Of a stretch of 64,000 nucleotides of DNA, positions 1-8,126 are shown in pieces. The stretch is from Bacillus sp. AFS088145 (GTDB lineage: Bacteria > Bacillota > Bacilli > Bacillales > Bacillaceae_G): contig NZ_NUUX01000013.1 in the NCBI RefSeq assembly GCF_002564465.1, positions 318,466 to 382,465 of the forward strand. The letters run 5' to 3'. Both the position numbers and the translations under genes were made by a program. The notes under the pieces are model-generated. The model made no database searches. It had not been told where the DNA came from and was given only the letters and a program-made list of their open reading frames with translations. Numbering within the stretch: position 1 is the stretch's first letter; each line of letters opens with the position of its first letter.

Positions 1-104
1 TAAACACTGACAGGAATTAAAAAACAATTCATAGCAAATGCATTCATAAATGCACCGAATATTACTACAAGAACTTTTATTAACAATTCTTTTTTGTCAT
101 CCAC
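1..104 (-). CDS. YitT-family membrane protein, N-terminal fragment
   Basis: The 5' end of a gene that runs off the left edge. Read on the minus strand, a GTG start sits 7 nt after a perfect AGGAGG (112-117), and 34 codons are open to the edge. The peptide begins with a short charged stretch (DDKKELL) followed by a hydrophobic segment with AFMNAFAMNCFLIP. The N-x-FLIP signature at the end of the first helix is typical of the YitT (DUF161/DUF2179) family of multi-pass membrane proteins, whose function is not established. A TTG three codons upstream is followed by a stop, which fixes GTG as the start. Only the first transmembrane helix is visible, so the paralogue cannot be named. Confidence 0.6.
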   Translation of the reverse strand, partial: MDDKKELLIKVLVVIFGAFMNAFAMNCFLIPVSV

Positions 105-160
105 CTACAAGCCTCCTATACATTCATAAGTTTAGTATGCCTGTAAATTGTAAAAAAATA

Positions 161-194
161 GCAAAAAACCACTTCACCTAGTGAAATGGTTTCA
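161..194 (-). terminator. Intrinsic terminator of cvfB
   Basis: Minus-strand hairpin AAACCATTTCAC / GTGAAGTGGTTT with a 3-nt loop, followed by a T-rich tract, just past the cvfB stop codon. Confidence 0.75.
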
Positions 195-202
195 AAACCT
201 AA

Positions 203-1078
203 TTATTGCTCTTTCTTCTCAAACAGTTCTTTTGCGTATGTCCAACCGTCTTCTTGATAGATTTTATTTTCTTTTAATAATCTACCCATCGCTCGTTTAA
301 ATGAAGCTTTACTAATATTAAATCTTACTTTAATATCCTCTGCGTCACTCTTATCCCAGTAAGGCATTGCCCCACCACGACTCATCATATATTCATAAAT
401 CTCATTTGCTTCTTGATCTAATCCTTCATGAACCCTTGGTAAAAGTGATACGTTAATACTACCATCATCTTTCACATCAATAATGCGTCCACTTACTCTT
501 TCACCAATGCGAGGTTCAGTTTTTCTCTGTGATTCATGGATAAAACCTATGAATCGTTCATCAGTTAAAATATAAGACCCCACTCTTAAAGTACGATAAA
601 TGATTCCTGTAACATTTTTATTAAGCATACTAGGTTCAGCCGGCACAGAGAACTCTTTCATGACTGGTTCAGTAGCAATTTTAATTAGTAGTCTACCTTT
701 GTTTGTTTGCTTTAACGTACAAAAAATTTCATCGCCTTCTTCAGGCCAAACTTCTTGAAGAGGCGGAAGGTCACCTTTTTCTAAAAGAATATCTTTTGAT
801 ATGCCGATGTTTACAAAAACACCCACTCCATCAAGTTTATCGACTACTTTTGCAAATCCATAACCTTCTGTTGTAATGAACGGCATTTCCATCGTTGCAG
901 AAAGTCTACCTTTAGAATCATGATATAAAAATACAGTTACTTCTTGATCTATTTCAATTTCTCCAGATGCTTCATTATTATGTAAAAAAACTTCTTCTTG
1001 ATCTTGGACAAGCATATACCCAATATCCGTTTCTCGACTGCAAACTAAAGTTACAATCTCTCCTGCTTGTAAACTCAT
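203..1078 (-). CDS. cvfB: CvfB/YitL S1-domain RNA-binding protein
   Basis: 291-residue homologue of B. subtilis YitL and S. aureus CvfB, a conserved virulence/RNA-binding regulator. The expected domains appear in order: S1/OB-like beta-barrels at about residues 1-65, 66-140 and 150-215 (the second with GYGFAKV, the third with RVGSYILTDERFIGFIH), then a C-terminal winged helix at about 225-285 that starts near the WDKSDAEDI segment. In the family the S1 domains bind RNA; the cellular target in Bacillus is not well defined. It is divergent from yajQ, as yitL and yitK are in B. subtilis. The Shine-Dalgarno (AGAGGA) lies about 12 nt from the ATG, which is rather far. It is followed by a clear terminator, so it is probably monocistronic. 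Confidence 0.9.
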   Translation of the reverse strand: MSLQAGEIVTLVCSRETDIGYMLVQDQEEVFLHNNEASGEIEIDQEVTVFLYHDSKGRLSATMEMPFITTEGYGFAKVVDKLDGVGVFVNIGISKDILLEKGDLPPLQEVWPEEGDEIFCTLKQTNKGRLLIKIATEPVMKEFSVPAEPSMLNKNVTGIIYRTLRVGSYILTDERFIGFIHESQRKTEPRIGERVSGRIIDVKDDGSINVSLLPRVHEGLDQEANEIYEYMMSRGGAMPYWDKSDAEDIKVRFNISKASFKRAMGRLLKENKIYQEDGWTYAKELFEKKEQ

Positions 1079-1201
1079 TTTTTGTTACATCCTCTCTTAA
1101 CTTTCAAACTAAAAATTATTATATCATGCATAATGAAAGTTTGTTACTTCGTCTATCATACACTATAATACAAGTATTAACGAATTGGAGGGATTCTATC
1201 T

Positions 1202-1693
1202 ATGTCAAAAGAAAGTTCATTTGATATTGTTTCAAAAGTAGACTTACCAGAAGTCTCTAATGCGATTCAACTTGCTACAAAAGAAATCGCAACTCGCTAT
1301 GACTTTAAAGGAAGCAAAAGCTCAATCACTTTAGAAAAAGAAGAACTAGTTTTAGTTTCTGATGACGATTATAAGTTAGAGCAATTAAAAGACGTATTAA
1401 TTAATAAATTAATTAAACGCAATGTTCCTATTAAAAATCTAGACTACAGTAAAGTTGAAGGTGCTTCAGGTGGTACTGTAAGACAAAGAGCTAAATTAGT
1501 TCAAGGTATAGATAAAGATAATGCAAAAAAGATCAATACAATCATTAAAAATAGTGGATTAAAAGTAAAATCACAAATTCAAGATGATCAAATCCGTGTA
1601 ACTGCAAAAAGTAGAGATGATTTACAAGCAATTATCGCTGCTGTAAAAGGTGCAGATTTATCAGTTGATGTTCAATTTTTGAATTACCGATAA
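1202..1693 (+). CDS. yajQ: YajQ family nucleotide-binding protein (YitK)
   Basis: 163-residue UPF0234 protein, the usual family length. The opening [16 protein letters not shown] and the TRYDFKG segment are diagnostic. The family folds as two RRM-like domains and has been reported to bind nucleotides or RNA; in some proteobacteria it is a cyclic-di-GMP effector, but no such role is established in Bacillus. The ATG follows GGAGG with about 10 nt spacing. It is divergently arranged with cvfB as in the yitK-yitL pair. Its 3' end shares a bidirectional hairpin with the converging LacI-type gene. Confidence 0.92.
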   Translation: MSKESSFDIVSKVDLPEVSNAIQLATKEIATRYDFKGSKSSITLEKEELVLVSDDDYKLEQLKDVLINKLIKRNVPIKNLDYSKVEGASGGTVRQRAKLVQGIDKDNAKKINTIIKNSGLKVKSQIQDDQIRVTAKSRDDLQAIIAAVKGADLSVDVQFLNYR

Positions 1694-1707
1694 ACTTATA
1701 CATACTT

Positions 1708-1744
1708 AAAAAAGAGGATGAAATCAGTCATCCTCTTTTTTAAC
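1708..1744. terminator. Bidirectional terminator between yajQ and the LacI-type gene
   Basis: AAAAGAGGATGA, a 6-nt loop, then TCATCCTCTTTT, flanked by A- and T-runs so that it can act for both converging genes. Confidence 0.85.
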
Positions 1745-1758
1745 TTTTATAAATTTAA

Positions 1759-2802
1759 TTAGCTACTAACTAAAGTTAATCTCTCATTTTTTACACATGT
1801 ATCACGGATTACTATTTTATATGGTACGATAATACTTTTTTCAGTACCATCCGGTTCTTCAATTTTTGAAATAATATTTTTTGCTGCTTCATTGCCTAAT
1901 TGATAAATATTAATATCTACAGATGTTAATGGTGGATTTGCTAATTCTGCAAAAATTGCATTATTAAAGCTAATAATTGAAATATTATTCGGGACTGAAA
2001 TGTTATGTTCGCTTAATACACTTATAATTCCTAATGCTAATACATCATCAGTTACAACAATTGCAGTCGGAAGATCCTTTAGTTCTAGCAATTGATTTAC
2101 TGCTTTTCTTCCACCGTCTCTCGTAAATGATGTAAATATAATTTCCTCTTCATTTACTGGAAGTCCGTTTAATTGCATTGTATCTTGGAAACCACGTAAA
2201 CGGTTTTGAGTTACTAGAAGACTACTTTCTCCTCCAACAAACGCAATTTGGCGATGTCCATAATCAATTAAATAATTCGTAACATCTCTAGCAGCTGCAT
2301 AATTATCGTTATCAATATATGTTATATCATCAATTGAATGATATGGCTTCCCTACTAAAACAAAAGGAAAATTATTTTCGTCCAAATAATCAATAATCTT
2401 ATCATTTTCCTTAGAGTAAAGAAGAATAATTCCATCGACTCTTCTACCTCTAATTGTTTTAATCACAGTTTGTTCGACTTCATCCTCGTTGTTTCCTGTA
2501 ATAAAATAAAGAGAGTAGTCTTTTTGATTCGAATACGCTGTCACACCCCTAATTACTTCTGCAAAAAAAGGATTATGAAATGATGTATCTAATGCTGGTG
2601 GTAAAACTAATCCAATTGATTTCGTAGATCGATTAGCCAATGACCTTGCATTTAAATTTGGATGATAATTTAATTCATCCATTACTTTTCTAACTTTTCT
2701 TTTTGTTTTTTCACTAATTCTTGGGTTGTTTGAGATAACTCGAGACACCGTTGAAGGCGCTACATTCGCTTTCTTCGCAACATCCTTAATTGTAATAGTC
2801 AT
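1759..2802 (-). CDS. LacI-family repressor, MalR-like
   Basis: 347-residue LacI/GalR regulator. The N-terminal helix-turn-helix (IKDVAKKANVAPSTVSRVI) and hinge helix (YHPNLNARSLA) occupy residues 3-60, followed by a periplasmic-binding-protein-like sensor domain. The sequence resembles the MalR type that controls maltose/maltodextrin genes in Firmicutes, and it lies beside two GH13 genes on a divergent/convergent locus, so maltodextrin sensing is the likeliest role (inference). A perfect cre-type palindrome sits 27 nt upstream of the start, suggesting autoregulation or CcpA control. It converges on yajQ and shares its terminator. Confidence 0.85.
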   Translation of the reverse strand: MTITIKDVAKKANVAPSTVSRVISNNPRISEKTKRKVRKVMDELNYHPNLNARSLANRSTKSIGLVLPPALDTSFHNPFFAEVIRGVTAYSNQKDYSLYFITGNNEDEVEQTVIKTIRGRRVDGIILLYSKENDKIIDYLDENNFPFVLVGKPYHSIDDITYIDNDNYAAARDVTNYLIDYGHRQIAFVGGESSLLVTQNRLRGFQDTMQLNGLPVNEEEIIFTSFTRDGGRKAVNQLLELKDLPTAIVVTDDVLALGIISVLSEHNISVPNNISIISFNNAIFAELANPPLTSVDINIYQLGNEAAKNIISKIEEPDGTEKSIIVPYKIVIRDTCVKNERLTLVSS

Positions 2803-2827
2803 TTTAATTCCCCTTATTTACGAATGA

Positions 2828-2843
2828 ATGTAAACGTTATCAA
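2828..2843 (-). promoter_or_regulatory. cre/MalR-type operator upstream of the LacI gene
   Basis: ATGTAAACGTTATCAA fits the catabolite responsive element consensus WTGNAANCGNWWNCAW at every position. It lies in the 5' region of the regulator gene. LacI-family paralogues including MalR bind closely related palindromes, so CcpA and the adjacent repressor are both candidates. Confidence 0.65.
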
Positions 2844-2962
2844 TTTTTCTTTAGATGTAGACTCTATTTAAAAGATTATTGATACAATCCACATCTTCCC
2901 TCACAAGTCGATGTCCCGTTTATTATACTGGAATCTAGTGGATTTAATCTTTTACTAATTTG

Positions 2963-3005
2963 CTTAGAATACTAAAAAGATAGCCATCTTTTCAAGTATT
3001 CTAAG
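2963..3005 (-). terminator. Long hairpin after the GH13 membrane protein
   Basis: CTTAGAATACT and a second helix AAAAGAT/ATCTTTT close a long stem with a 4-nt loop immediately downstream of the stop codon. No strong T-run follows on the minus strand, so termination is likely but not certain. Confidence 0.55.
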
Positions 3006-3021
3006 CTCAACTAACTAGTAT

Positions 3022-4524
3022 TTATTTCTCTTCATTATTACGTCTTCTTGCAAACCATAAAAAGATGATAAACGCCACAAAAATAGATGGAATTGCAATA
3101 ATCACTCCAATGTTTAAACTAGTTTTAGGTGCAACTGCATAAACATTTGAAGATTCTCTTTTAAGGACTATATCAAATCCTTTATTATTTGGACGAACCA
3201 AATCATCAGCTAACATCCCTCTTAATTCATTCGATTTTTTAACGACATCAAAATCTAAATGAACCTTTTGATCAAGAGAAGTATTATTTATTGCAACGAT
3301 CGTAGTTTCATCATTATAATGCCTCTTAATTAAAGTCATACCTTTAGAATCATCATAAAGCACTTCAAAATCCCCTTCAGAAAGAGACGGTAAAGTTCTT
3401 CTTAATTCAGTCAGTTTTTTAATATATTTTGAAAAATCTTCATCAGTACGGAAATCCATTCCTTTTCGATTATCAGGGATGTTTCCACCATTTAGTGCAA
3501 TTTCTGTCCCGTAATACGTCAACGGAATCCCTGGTGTTGTAAATAAATATGCAAGTGCTAACTTTAATCTTGAAGGTGGATACTGCCCTTTTGATACAGC
3601 TATTGAAACAAAGCGGTTAGTCATTTCATCGTCTAAATAGTTAATCATTAATGTCGAGCCTAACTGCTTACTTAAATCCGCTTGTTGCTTCATTATGTCA
3701 GTTAATGATTGATTTTGTGAAGAAAATGTATTTGCTAAATCAGCTACTGAATCAACATTATAAATTCCATTAAAACCTAAATTTTTATATTTATTTAGAT
3801 CTATATCACTTGAAGCATTTAAATCAGCAAATAAAATGAAATTTGGATTTTTCTTTTTTATCTCTTTGTTAAATGATTCCCAAAATGAAACAGGTACATT
3901 ATTTACTTCTTGTAAATTATATCCGTCAAAATTAGCTTGATCCATCCAATACTTAGCTGTTTCGATTAAGTAATTGGCTACTTCATTGTTTTCTTGATTA
4001 AAGTCAGGTAATCCATTTATCCATTTCTTTTCTGAACTTGTACTATTTTCAGGATTAAACCAATTCGTTTTTTTAGCAAGTTCACTATTTGGCGAAGCAT
4101 TATTTGTAACAAAATCAATATATACTTTTATATTACGTTTATGCGCTTCTTTAACTAACTTCTTAAGTTCTTTATTTGTTCCGAACCTTGGATCAATTTT
4201 TCTAAAATTAACGACTGAGAATCCATCATATGAATTTTCGTCATTCTCAAAAATAGGTGAAATAGAAATAGCATTATATCCAAAATCCTTAAGATAATCT
4301 AATTTTTGGGTAATACCATCTAAATCCCCACCCTGAGATTTATTTAAATCTTTCGGGTCTGTATTTTTATCATTCATAGGATTACCATCAAAAAAACGAT
4401 CAACTAATATTCGATAAATCATTTCTTTTCTTAGATCAGTTGTATTTTTTTCTGCAAAACCTATACTTGGTAACGTACTAAAAAATAGTACAGACACTAG
4501 TATTAAAAAACCAAATCGCCTCAT
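3022..4524 (-). CDS. Membrane-anchored GH13 alpha-amylase-like protein lacking the catalytic residues
   Basis: 500 residues: signal peptide (1-24, cleavage after GFA), a GH13 (beta/alpha)8 domain with C-terminal beta domain, a transmembrane helix at about 472-493 and a short basic tail, so the domain should sit outside the cell on the membrane. The fold is recognisable throughout (MIYRILVDRF, QGGDLDGI, LAYLFTTPGIPLTYYGTEI, DNRKGMDF). The four GH13 signature regions are not intact. Region I reads DFVTNN (N142 for His). Region II reads GYNLQEV (Q205 where the nucleophile Asp belongs, N203 for the conserved Arg). Region III reads FADLN (D234 for the acid/base Glu). Region IV reads YLDDEMTNRF (E300-M301 for His-Asp). 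Related membrane-anchored amylases of the B. cereus group keep all of these as far as I recall. A starch/maltodextrin-binding pseudoenzyme is inferred. Start ATG follows GGGGGAG. Confidence 0.85.
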   Translation of the reverse strand: MRRFGFLILVSVLFFSTLPSIGFAEKNTTDLRKEMIYRILVDRFFDGNPMNDKNTDPKDLNKSQGGDLDGITQKLDYLKDFGYNAISISPIFENDENSYDGFSVVNFRKIDPRFGTNKELKKLVKEAHKRNIKVYIDFVTNNASPNSELAKKTNWFNPENSTSSEKKWINGLPDFNQENNEVANYLIETAKYWMDQANFDGYNLQEVNNVPVSFWESFNKEIKKKNPNFILFADLNASSDIDLNKYKNLGFNGIYNVDSVADLANTFSSQNQSLTDIMKQQADLSKQLGSTLMINYLDDEMTNRFVSIAVSKGQYPPSRLKLALAYLFTTPGIPLTYYGTEIALNGGNIPDNRKGMDFRTDEDFSKYIKKLTELRRTLPSLSEGDFEVLYDDSKGMTLIKRHYNDETTIVAINNTSLDQKVHLDFDVVKKSNELRGMLADDLVRPNNKGFDIVLKRESSNVYAVAPKTSLNIGVIIAIPSIFVAFIIFLWFARRRNNEEK

Positions 4525-4629
4525 TTTTTCTCCCCCTGCAAGACACTCGCATGTACAAAAATTTCACTCTCTACATTATTTTGCAAAATATTACAATGAA
4601 ATTCAAATGTTAAATTAAATTTCATAAAA

Positions 4630-4645
4630 ATGGAAGCGATTGCAC
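4630..4645. promoter_or_regulatory. cre/MalR-type operator between the divergent GH13 genes
   Basis: ATGGAAGCGATTGCAC matches WTGNAANCGNWWNCAW except for the last base. It lies in the 207-bp divergent intergenic region, so one site could repress both the pseudo-amylase and the neopullulanase. Confidence 0.6.
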
Positions 4646-4731
4646 ACACTATTTAATTATACTGTTACTAAATTAGATAGCAAGTTAATTCCTTACAGAC
4701 ATTAATAATACTAAAAATAAAGGGTGGGATC

Positions 4732-6504
4732 ATGCAAATTGAATCAATATATCATCAGCCATATGATCAATATGCTTTTTCAATAGATGATAAAACCTAT
4801 CGTTTAAGAATTCGAACAAAAAAAGGTGATTGTACAGAAATTATTTTTTATTTCGGAGATCCATTCAAATTTAATGATTCAGGTTGGCAAATTGAATCAT
4901 CACTCTCCATGTATCTTGCATTTTCCACAGAACTATTTGACTACTGGGAAGTAAATGTAATCCCTCCAAATAAACGAATGAAATATCAATTTCTTTTAAA
5001 AAATGAGCAAGATTCTCTCTTTTATGGTGAGGGCGGATTTTCAAATAATTTTAACCCAAATGATCAGTCAAACTGTTTTACATTGCCATTTCTTCATAAA
5101 AATAATTTAATATCACCTCCTAGTTGGATTAATGATACGATTTGGTATCAAATTTTCCCAGATCGATTTGCTAGTGGAAATAACAAGAATAATCCTATCA
5201 ATTCGACTCCGTGGGGTTCTACTCTACCAACGAGTTCAAGCTATTTTGGTGGTGATTTAGAAGGTGTTATTCAAAAAATAGATTATCTTAAAAATTTAGG
5301 AATATCCGGAATTTATTTAACTCCTATTTTTGAAGCAAATTCAAACCATAAATATAATACAATCAATTATTTTAGAATAGATCCTACTTTTGGAGATGAA
5401 AAAGTCTTAAAAACATTAATCGAAAAATGTCATGAAAATAACATTCGAGTAATGCTTGATGCAGTATTTAACCATACAAGTGCATCCTTCCCCCCATTTC
5501 AGGACGCATTGCAAAACGGAAGGATGTCCGCCTTTTTTGAGTGGTTTCACTTTTTTAAAGATGAACAAAACAATGTAGCTTATGAAACTTTTTCTTTTGT
5601 AAAGGAAATGCCAAAACTAAATACAGAACATAAAGAAGTACAGAATTTTTTATTAGAAATAGGTTCTTATTGGATAAAAGAATTTAATATAGATGGTTGG
5701 CGTTTAGATGTAGCAAACGAAATCGATCATTATTTTTGGAAACTATTTAATAAAAAAATGAAGGAACTAAAAAATGATTTGTTTATTGTAGGTGAGATTT
5801 GGCATCATGCAATGCCATGGCTAAGAGGTGATGAATTCGATTCTGTTATGAACTATCCTCTAATGAAATCACTTTTTGCTTATTTCGGTTACCAATCAAT
5901 TTCAAAGATCCAATTTCAATATTCGATTAACGATTTAATAGCCCAATATCCATTACCTGTAATCAAAGCGCTCTTCAATGTATTAGGTTCACATGATACA
6001 CCAAGAATACTGACACAATGTAATCAAAATGAAAAAAGAGTGATACTATTATATGTCTTTTTATTTACTTTCTTTGGAACTCCATGTATCTACTACGGAG
6101 ATGAAATTGGTCTACAAGGTGGAAATGACCCCGAATGCCGAAGCTGTATGCTTTGGGACAAATCACAATATAATTTACGTATCTTTAATTCAATAAAAAA
6201 ATTGATTTCGCTAAGAAAAAAATACTCAGTTTTAGAAAATGACGGTGAGTTTAATTGGGTACAAACTGACCAACCTGACATTGTTATGTATGAAAGGAAG
6301 AATAATCAATTTCATTTTTTTATCATCATTAGTAACTCAAGTGAAAAACAGTCAGTTAAAGTACCAATAAATTTAGGTAAGAAAAGAATTACAAATGTAT
6401 GGAATGGCGAACAGTTTGCAACTGAATCTGATTCAATTGGTGTTGATCTACTAGAGACCGACTTTTTAATTTTACAAATAGAAGATACAGACTCATTTAC
6501 GTGA
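4732..6504 (+). CDS. Neopullulanase/cyclomaltodextrinase-type GH13 hydrolase
   Basis: 590-residue cytoplasmic GH13 enzyme of the neopullulanase/maltogenic amylase/cyclomaltodextrinase group (GH13_20-like), with no signal peptide. The N-terminal beta domain (1-125) precedes the catalytic barrel, which begins near WINDTIWYQIFPDRFASGN. All signature residues are present: N247-H248 (AVFNH), R324 and nucleophile D326 (DGWRLDVAN), acid/base E355 (VGEIW), and H421-D422 (LGSHDTPR). The expected role is hydrolysis of imported maltodextrins, cyclodextrins or pullulan fragments. It is divergent from the catalytically degenerate membrane homologue and shares a cre-like site with it. Start ATG follows GGGTGGGAT. 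The transporter expected for this pathway is not in the window. Confidence 0.88.
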   Translation: MQIESIYHQPYDQYAFSIDDKTYRLRIRTKKGDCTEIIFYFGDPFKFNDSGWQIESSLSMYLAFSTELFDYWEVNVIPPNKRMKYQFLLKNEQDSLFYGEGGFSNNFNPNDQSNCFTLPFLHKNNLISPPSWINDTIWYQIFPDRFASGNNKNNPINSTPWGSTLPTSSSYFGGDLEGVIQKIDYLKNLGISGIYLTPIFEANSNHKYNTINYFRIDPTFGDEKVLKTLIEKCHENNIRVMLDAVFNHTSASFPPFQDALQNGRMSAFFEWFHFFKDEQNNVAYETFSFVKEMPKLNTEHKEVQNFLLEIGSYWIKEFNIDGWRLDVANEIDHYFWKLFNKKMKELKNDLFIVGEIWHHAMPWLRGDEFDSVMNYPLMKSLFAYFGYQSISKIQFQYSINDLIAQYPLPVIKALFNVLGSHDTPRILTQCNQNEKRVILLYVFLFTFFGTPCIYYGDEIGLQGGNDPECRSCMLWDKSQYNLRIFNSIKKLISLRKKYSVLENDGEFNWVQTDQPDIVMYERKNNQFHFFIIISNSSEKQSVKVPINLGKKRITNVWNGEQFATESDSIGVDLLETDFLILQIEDTDSFT

Positions 6505-6517
6505 GTCTGTATTTTTA
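6485..6517 (+). terminator. Terminator of the neopullulanase gene, copy 1
   Basis: ATACAGACTCA / TGAGTCTGTAT with a 6-nt loop and a T tail. It overlaps the last codons of the gene. Confidence 0.8.
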
Positions 6518-6582
6518 TGTTGGTAAAAACAACCTTGTCAAAAAAAATTTCAGTTTATTAATTTGTTTAATGGTCAATTAAA

Positions 6583-6614
6583 ATACCAACTACTTCTAGA
6601 ATTAGTTGGTATAT
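6583..6614. repeat. Inverted repeat between the twin terminators
   Basis: ATACCAACTA and TAGTTGGTAT are separated by 10 nt. It lies between two near-identical terminator hairpins; its role is unknown. Confidence 0.45.
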
Positions 6615-6657
6615 CAAAACTACTCATACATAAGAAACATTTAAATCATCAATAGAG

Positions 6658-6691
6658 ATACAGACTCATTTAATTTGGGTCTGTATTTTTA
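6658..6691 (+). terminator. Duplicated terminator hairpin, copy 2
   Basis: ATACAGACTCA / TGGGTCTGTAT with a T tail. The stem repeats the hairpin 173 bp upstream almost exactly, so it looks like a local duplication. Confidence 0.65.
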
Positions 6692-6708
6692 TTCACTCAT
6701 TTACGTTA

Positions 6709-6725
6709 TGTTAGATTTTCTAACA
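6709..6725 (+). promoter_or_regulatory. TnrA/GlnR-type site upstream of amtB
   Basis: TGTTAGATTTTCTAACA matches the TnrA/GlnR consensus TGTNAN-AT-rich-NTNACA perfectly. It is centred about 112 bp upstream of the predicted transcription start, farther than a usual activating TnrA site. Confidence 0.65.
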
Positions 6726-6793
6726 AACCAGATATTTGTTAGCGTTTTCATTTTAATTTTATATATTTTTTTGGAATTTTTGTGAAATTATTA

Positions 6794-6822
6794 TTGAATT
6801 TTGCATATATTCTGAATATGAT
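6794..6822 (+). promoter_or_regulatory. SigA-type promoter of amtB-glnK
   Basis: TTGAAT, 17 nt, TATGAT. A TnrA/GlnR-like palindrome lies on each side. Confidence 0.6.
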
Positions 6823-6840
6823 AACTTATATAACATTTAA

Positions 6841-6857
6841 TGTTATAAAAACTAACA
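6841..6857 (+). promoter_or_regulatory. Second TnrA/GlnR-type site, downstream of the promoter
   Basis: TGTTATAAAAACTAACA again fits TGTNAN-AT-rich-NTNACA. It lies between the predicted promoter and the Shine-Dalgarno, a position suited to repression by GlnR or to TnrA roadblock. Confidence 0.55.
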
Positions 6858-6878
6858 TTAAAGAAATGGGGAATGAAG

Positions 6879-8114
6879 ATGAATGGTATTCAAGCTGCGG
6901 ATAGTGTATTTCTTTTTATTTCAACTGTTTTAGTCATGATTATGACACCTGGTTTAGCACTTTTTTACGGCGGTATGGTTAAAAGTAAAAACGTATTAAG
7001 TACTACAATGCATAGCTATTCTGCTATGGCAATCGTATCAATCCAGTGGGTGTTAATTGGCTACTCTTTAGCATTCGGTCCAGATTTTAATCATTTGATT
7101 GGTAACTTTTCTTGGGCAGCATTAAAGGATGTTGGTTTTACTCCAAATGATAACTACAGCGCAACAGTCCCTCATAATCTTTTCATGATGTTCCAGCTAA
7201 TGTTTGCAATTTTAACTCCTGCTCTTATATCAGGTGCCTTCGCTGAGCGCATGAAATTTTCAGCATTTCTATTATTTACTCTTCTATGGACAACATTTGT
7301 TTACGATCCATTAGCTCACTGGGTTTGGGGCGTGGATGGTTGGCTTCGTAATCTAGGTGCTTTAGACTTCGCTGGCGGAACAGTTGTCCATATTTCCTCC
7401 GGTGTCTCAGGTTTAGTTCTGGCTCTTCTTCTTGGCAAAAGACGAGATTTCGGATCTACATCACCTCATCATTTACCACTAACTGTATTAGGAGCTGGAT
7501 TATTATGGTTTGGGTGGTTCGGATTTAATGTTGGTAGTGCCTTAACATTAAATGATGTGGCATTAACTGCATTCATTAATACAAATACTGCAGCTGCTGC
7601 AGCTTCAGTTGCTTGGGTTCTAGTGGAATGGTACGTAAATAAAAAACCTACTATTTTGGGTGGAGTTAGTGGTGCCGTAGCTGGATTAGTTGCAATTACA
7701 CCTGCTTGCGGATTCGTCACACCTCTCTCATCAATTGTGATTGGATTTTCAGGTGGAGTCATATGCTTTTTAGCAGTAACATACTTAAAATACAAATTTG
7801 GATATGACGATGCTTTAGACGCATTCGGTTGTCACGGAATCGGTGGAACATGGGGAGCTATTGCAACAGGATTATTCGCCACAAAATCAGTAAATAGTGC
7901 TGGTGCAAACGGACTTTTTTACGGTGACATATCACTTCTTTGGAAACAACTACTCGCAATCGGAGCAACCTATCTTTTTGCAGGAGTAATCACCTTTTTA
8001 ATTGTGAAAGTTATAGGCTTTTTCATCCGCATTCGAGTTGATCAAGAGGAAGAAAACCTCGGCCTTGACTTAAGCATACACGGAGAAAAAGCATATCACG
8101 ACGCAAGTATATAA
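6879..8114 (+). CDS. amtB: Ammonium transporter AmtB (NrgA)
   Basis: 411-residue Amt/Mep ammonium channel with 11 predicted membrane helices. Hallmarks are the N-terminal PGLALFYGGMV, the His-containing AHWVWG pore segment, and CHGIGGTWGAI with the second pore histidine. It conducts ammonium/ammonia across the cytoplasmic membrane under nitrogen limitation. An ATG two codons upstream exists, but GGGGA lies 6 nt before the start given here and only 1 nt from the upstream one. glnK follows 12 nt downstream, the usual amtB-glnK operon in which the PII protein gates the channel. The two TnrA/GlnR-like palindromes upstream point to nitrogen control. Confidence 0.95.
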   Translation: MNGIQAADSVFLFISTVLVMIMTPGLALFYGGMVKSKNVLSTTMHSYSAMAIVSIQWVLIGYSLAFGPDFNHLIGNFSWAALKDVGFTPNDNYSATVPHNLFMMFQLMFAILTPALISGAFAERMKFSAFLLFTLLWTTFVYDPLAHWVWGVDGWLRNLGALDFAGGTVVHISSGVSGLVLALLLGKRRDFGSTSPHHLPLTVLGAGLLWFGWFGFNVGSALTLNDVALTAFINTNTAAAAASVAWVLVEWYVNKKPTILGGVSGAVAGLVAITPACGFVTPLSSIVIGFSGGVICFLAVTYLKYKFGYDDALDAFGCHGIGGTWGAIATGLFATKSVNSAGANGLFYGDISLLWKQLLAIGATYLFAGVITFLIVKVIGFFIRIRVDQEEENLGLDLSIHGEKAYHDASI

Positions 8115-8126
8115 GGAGGGATAAAT

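Noticed and set aside
967-1224. 85-residue frame upstream of yajQ
   Set aside because: It overlaps the cvfB 5' end and the yajQ promoter, and shows no protein-like composition.
7469-7795. 108-residue frame antisense to amtB
   Set aside because: Shadow of the amtB coding sequence.
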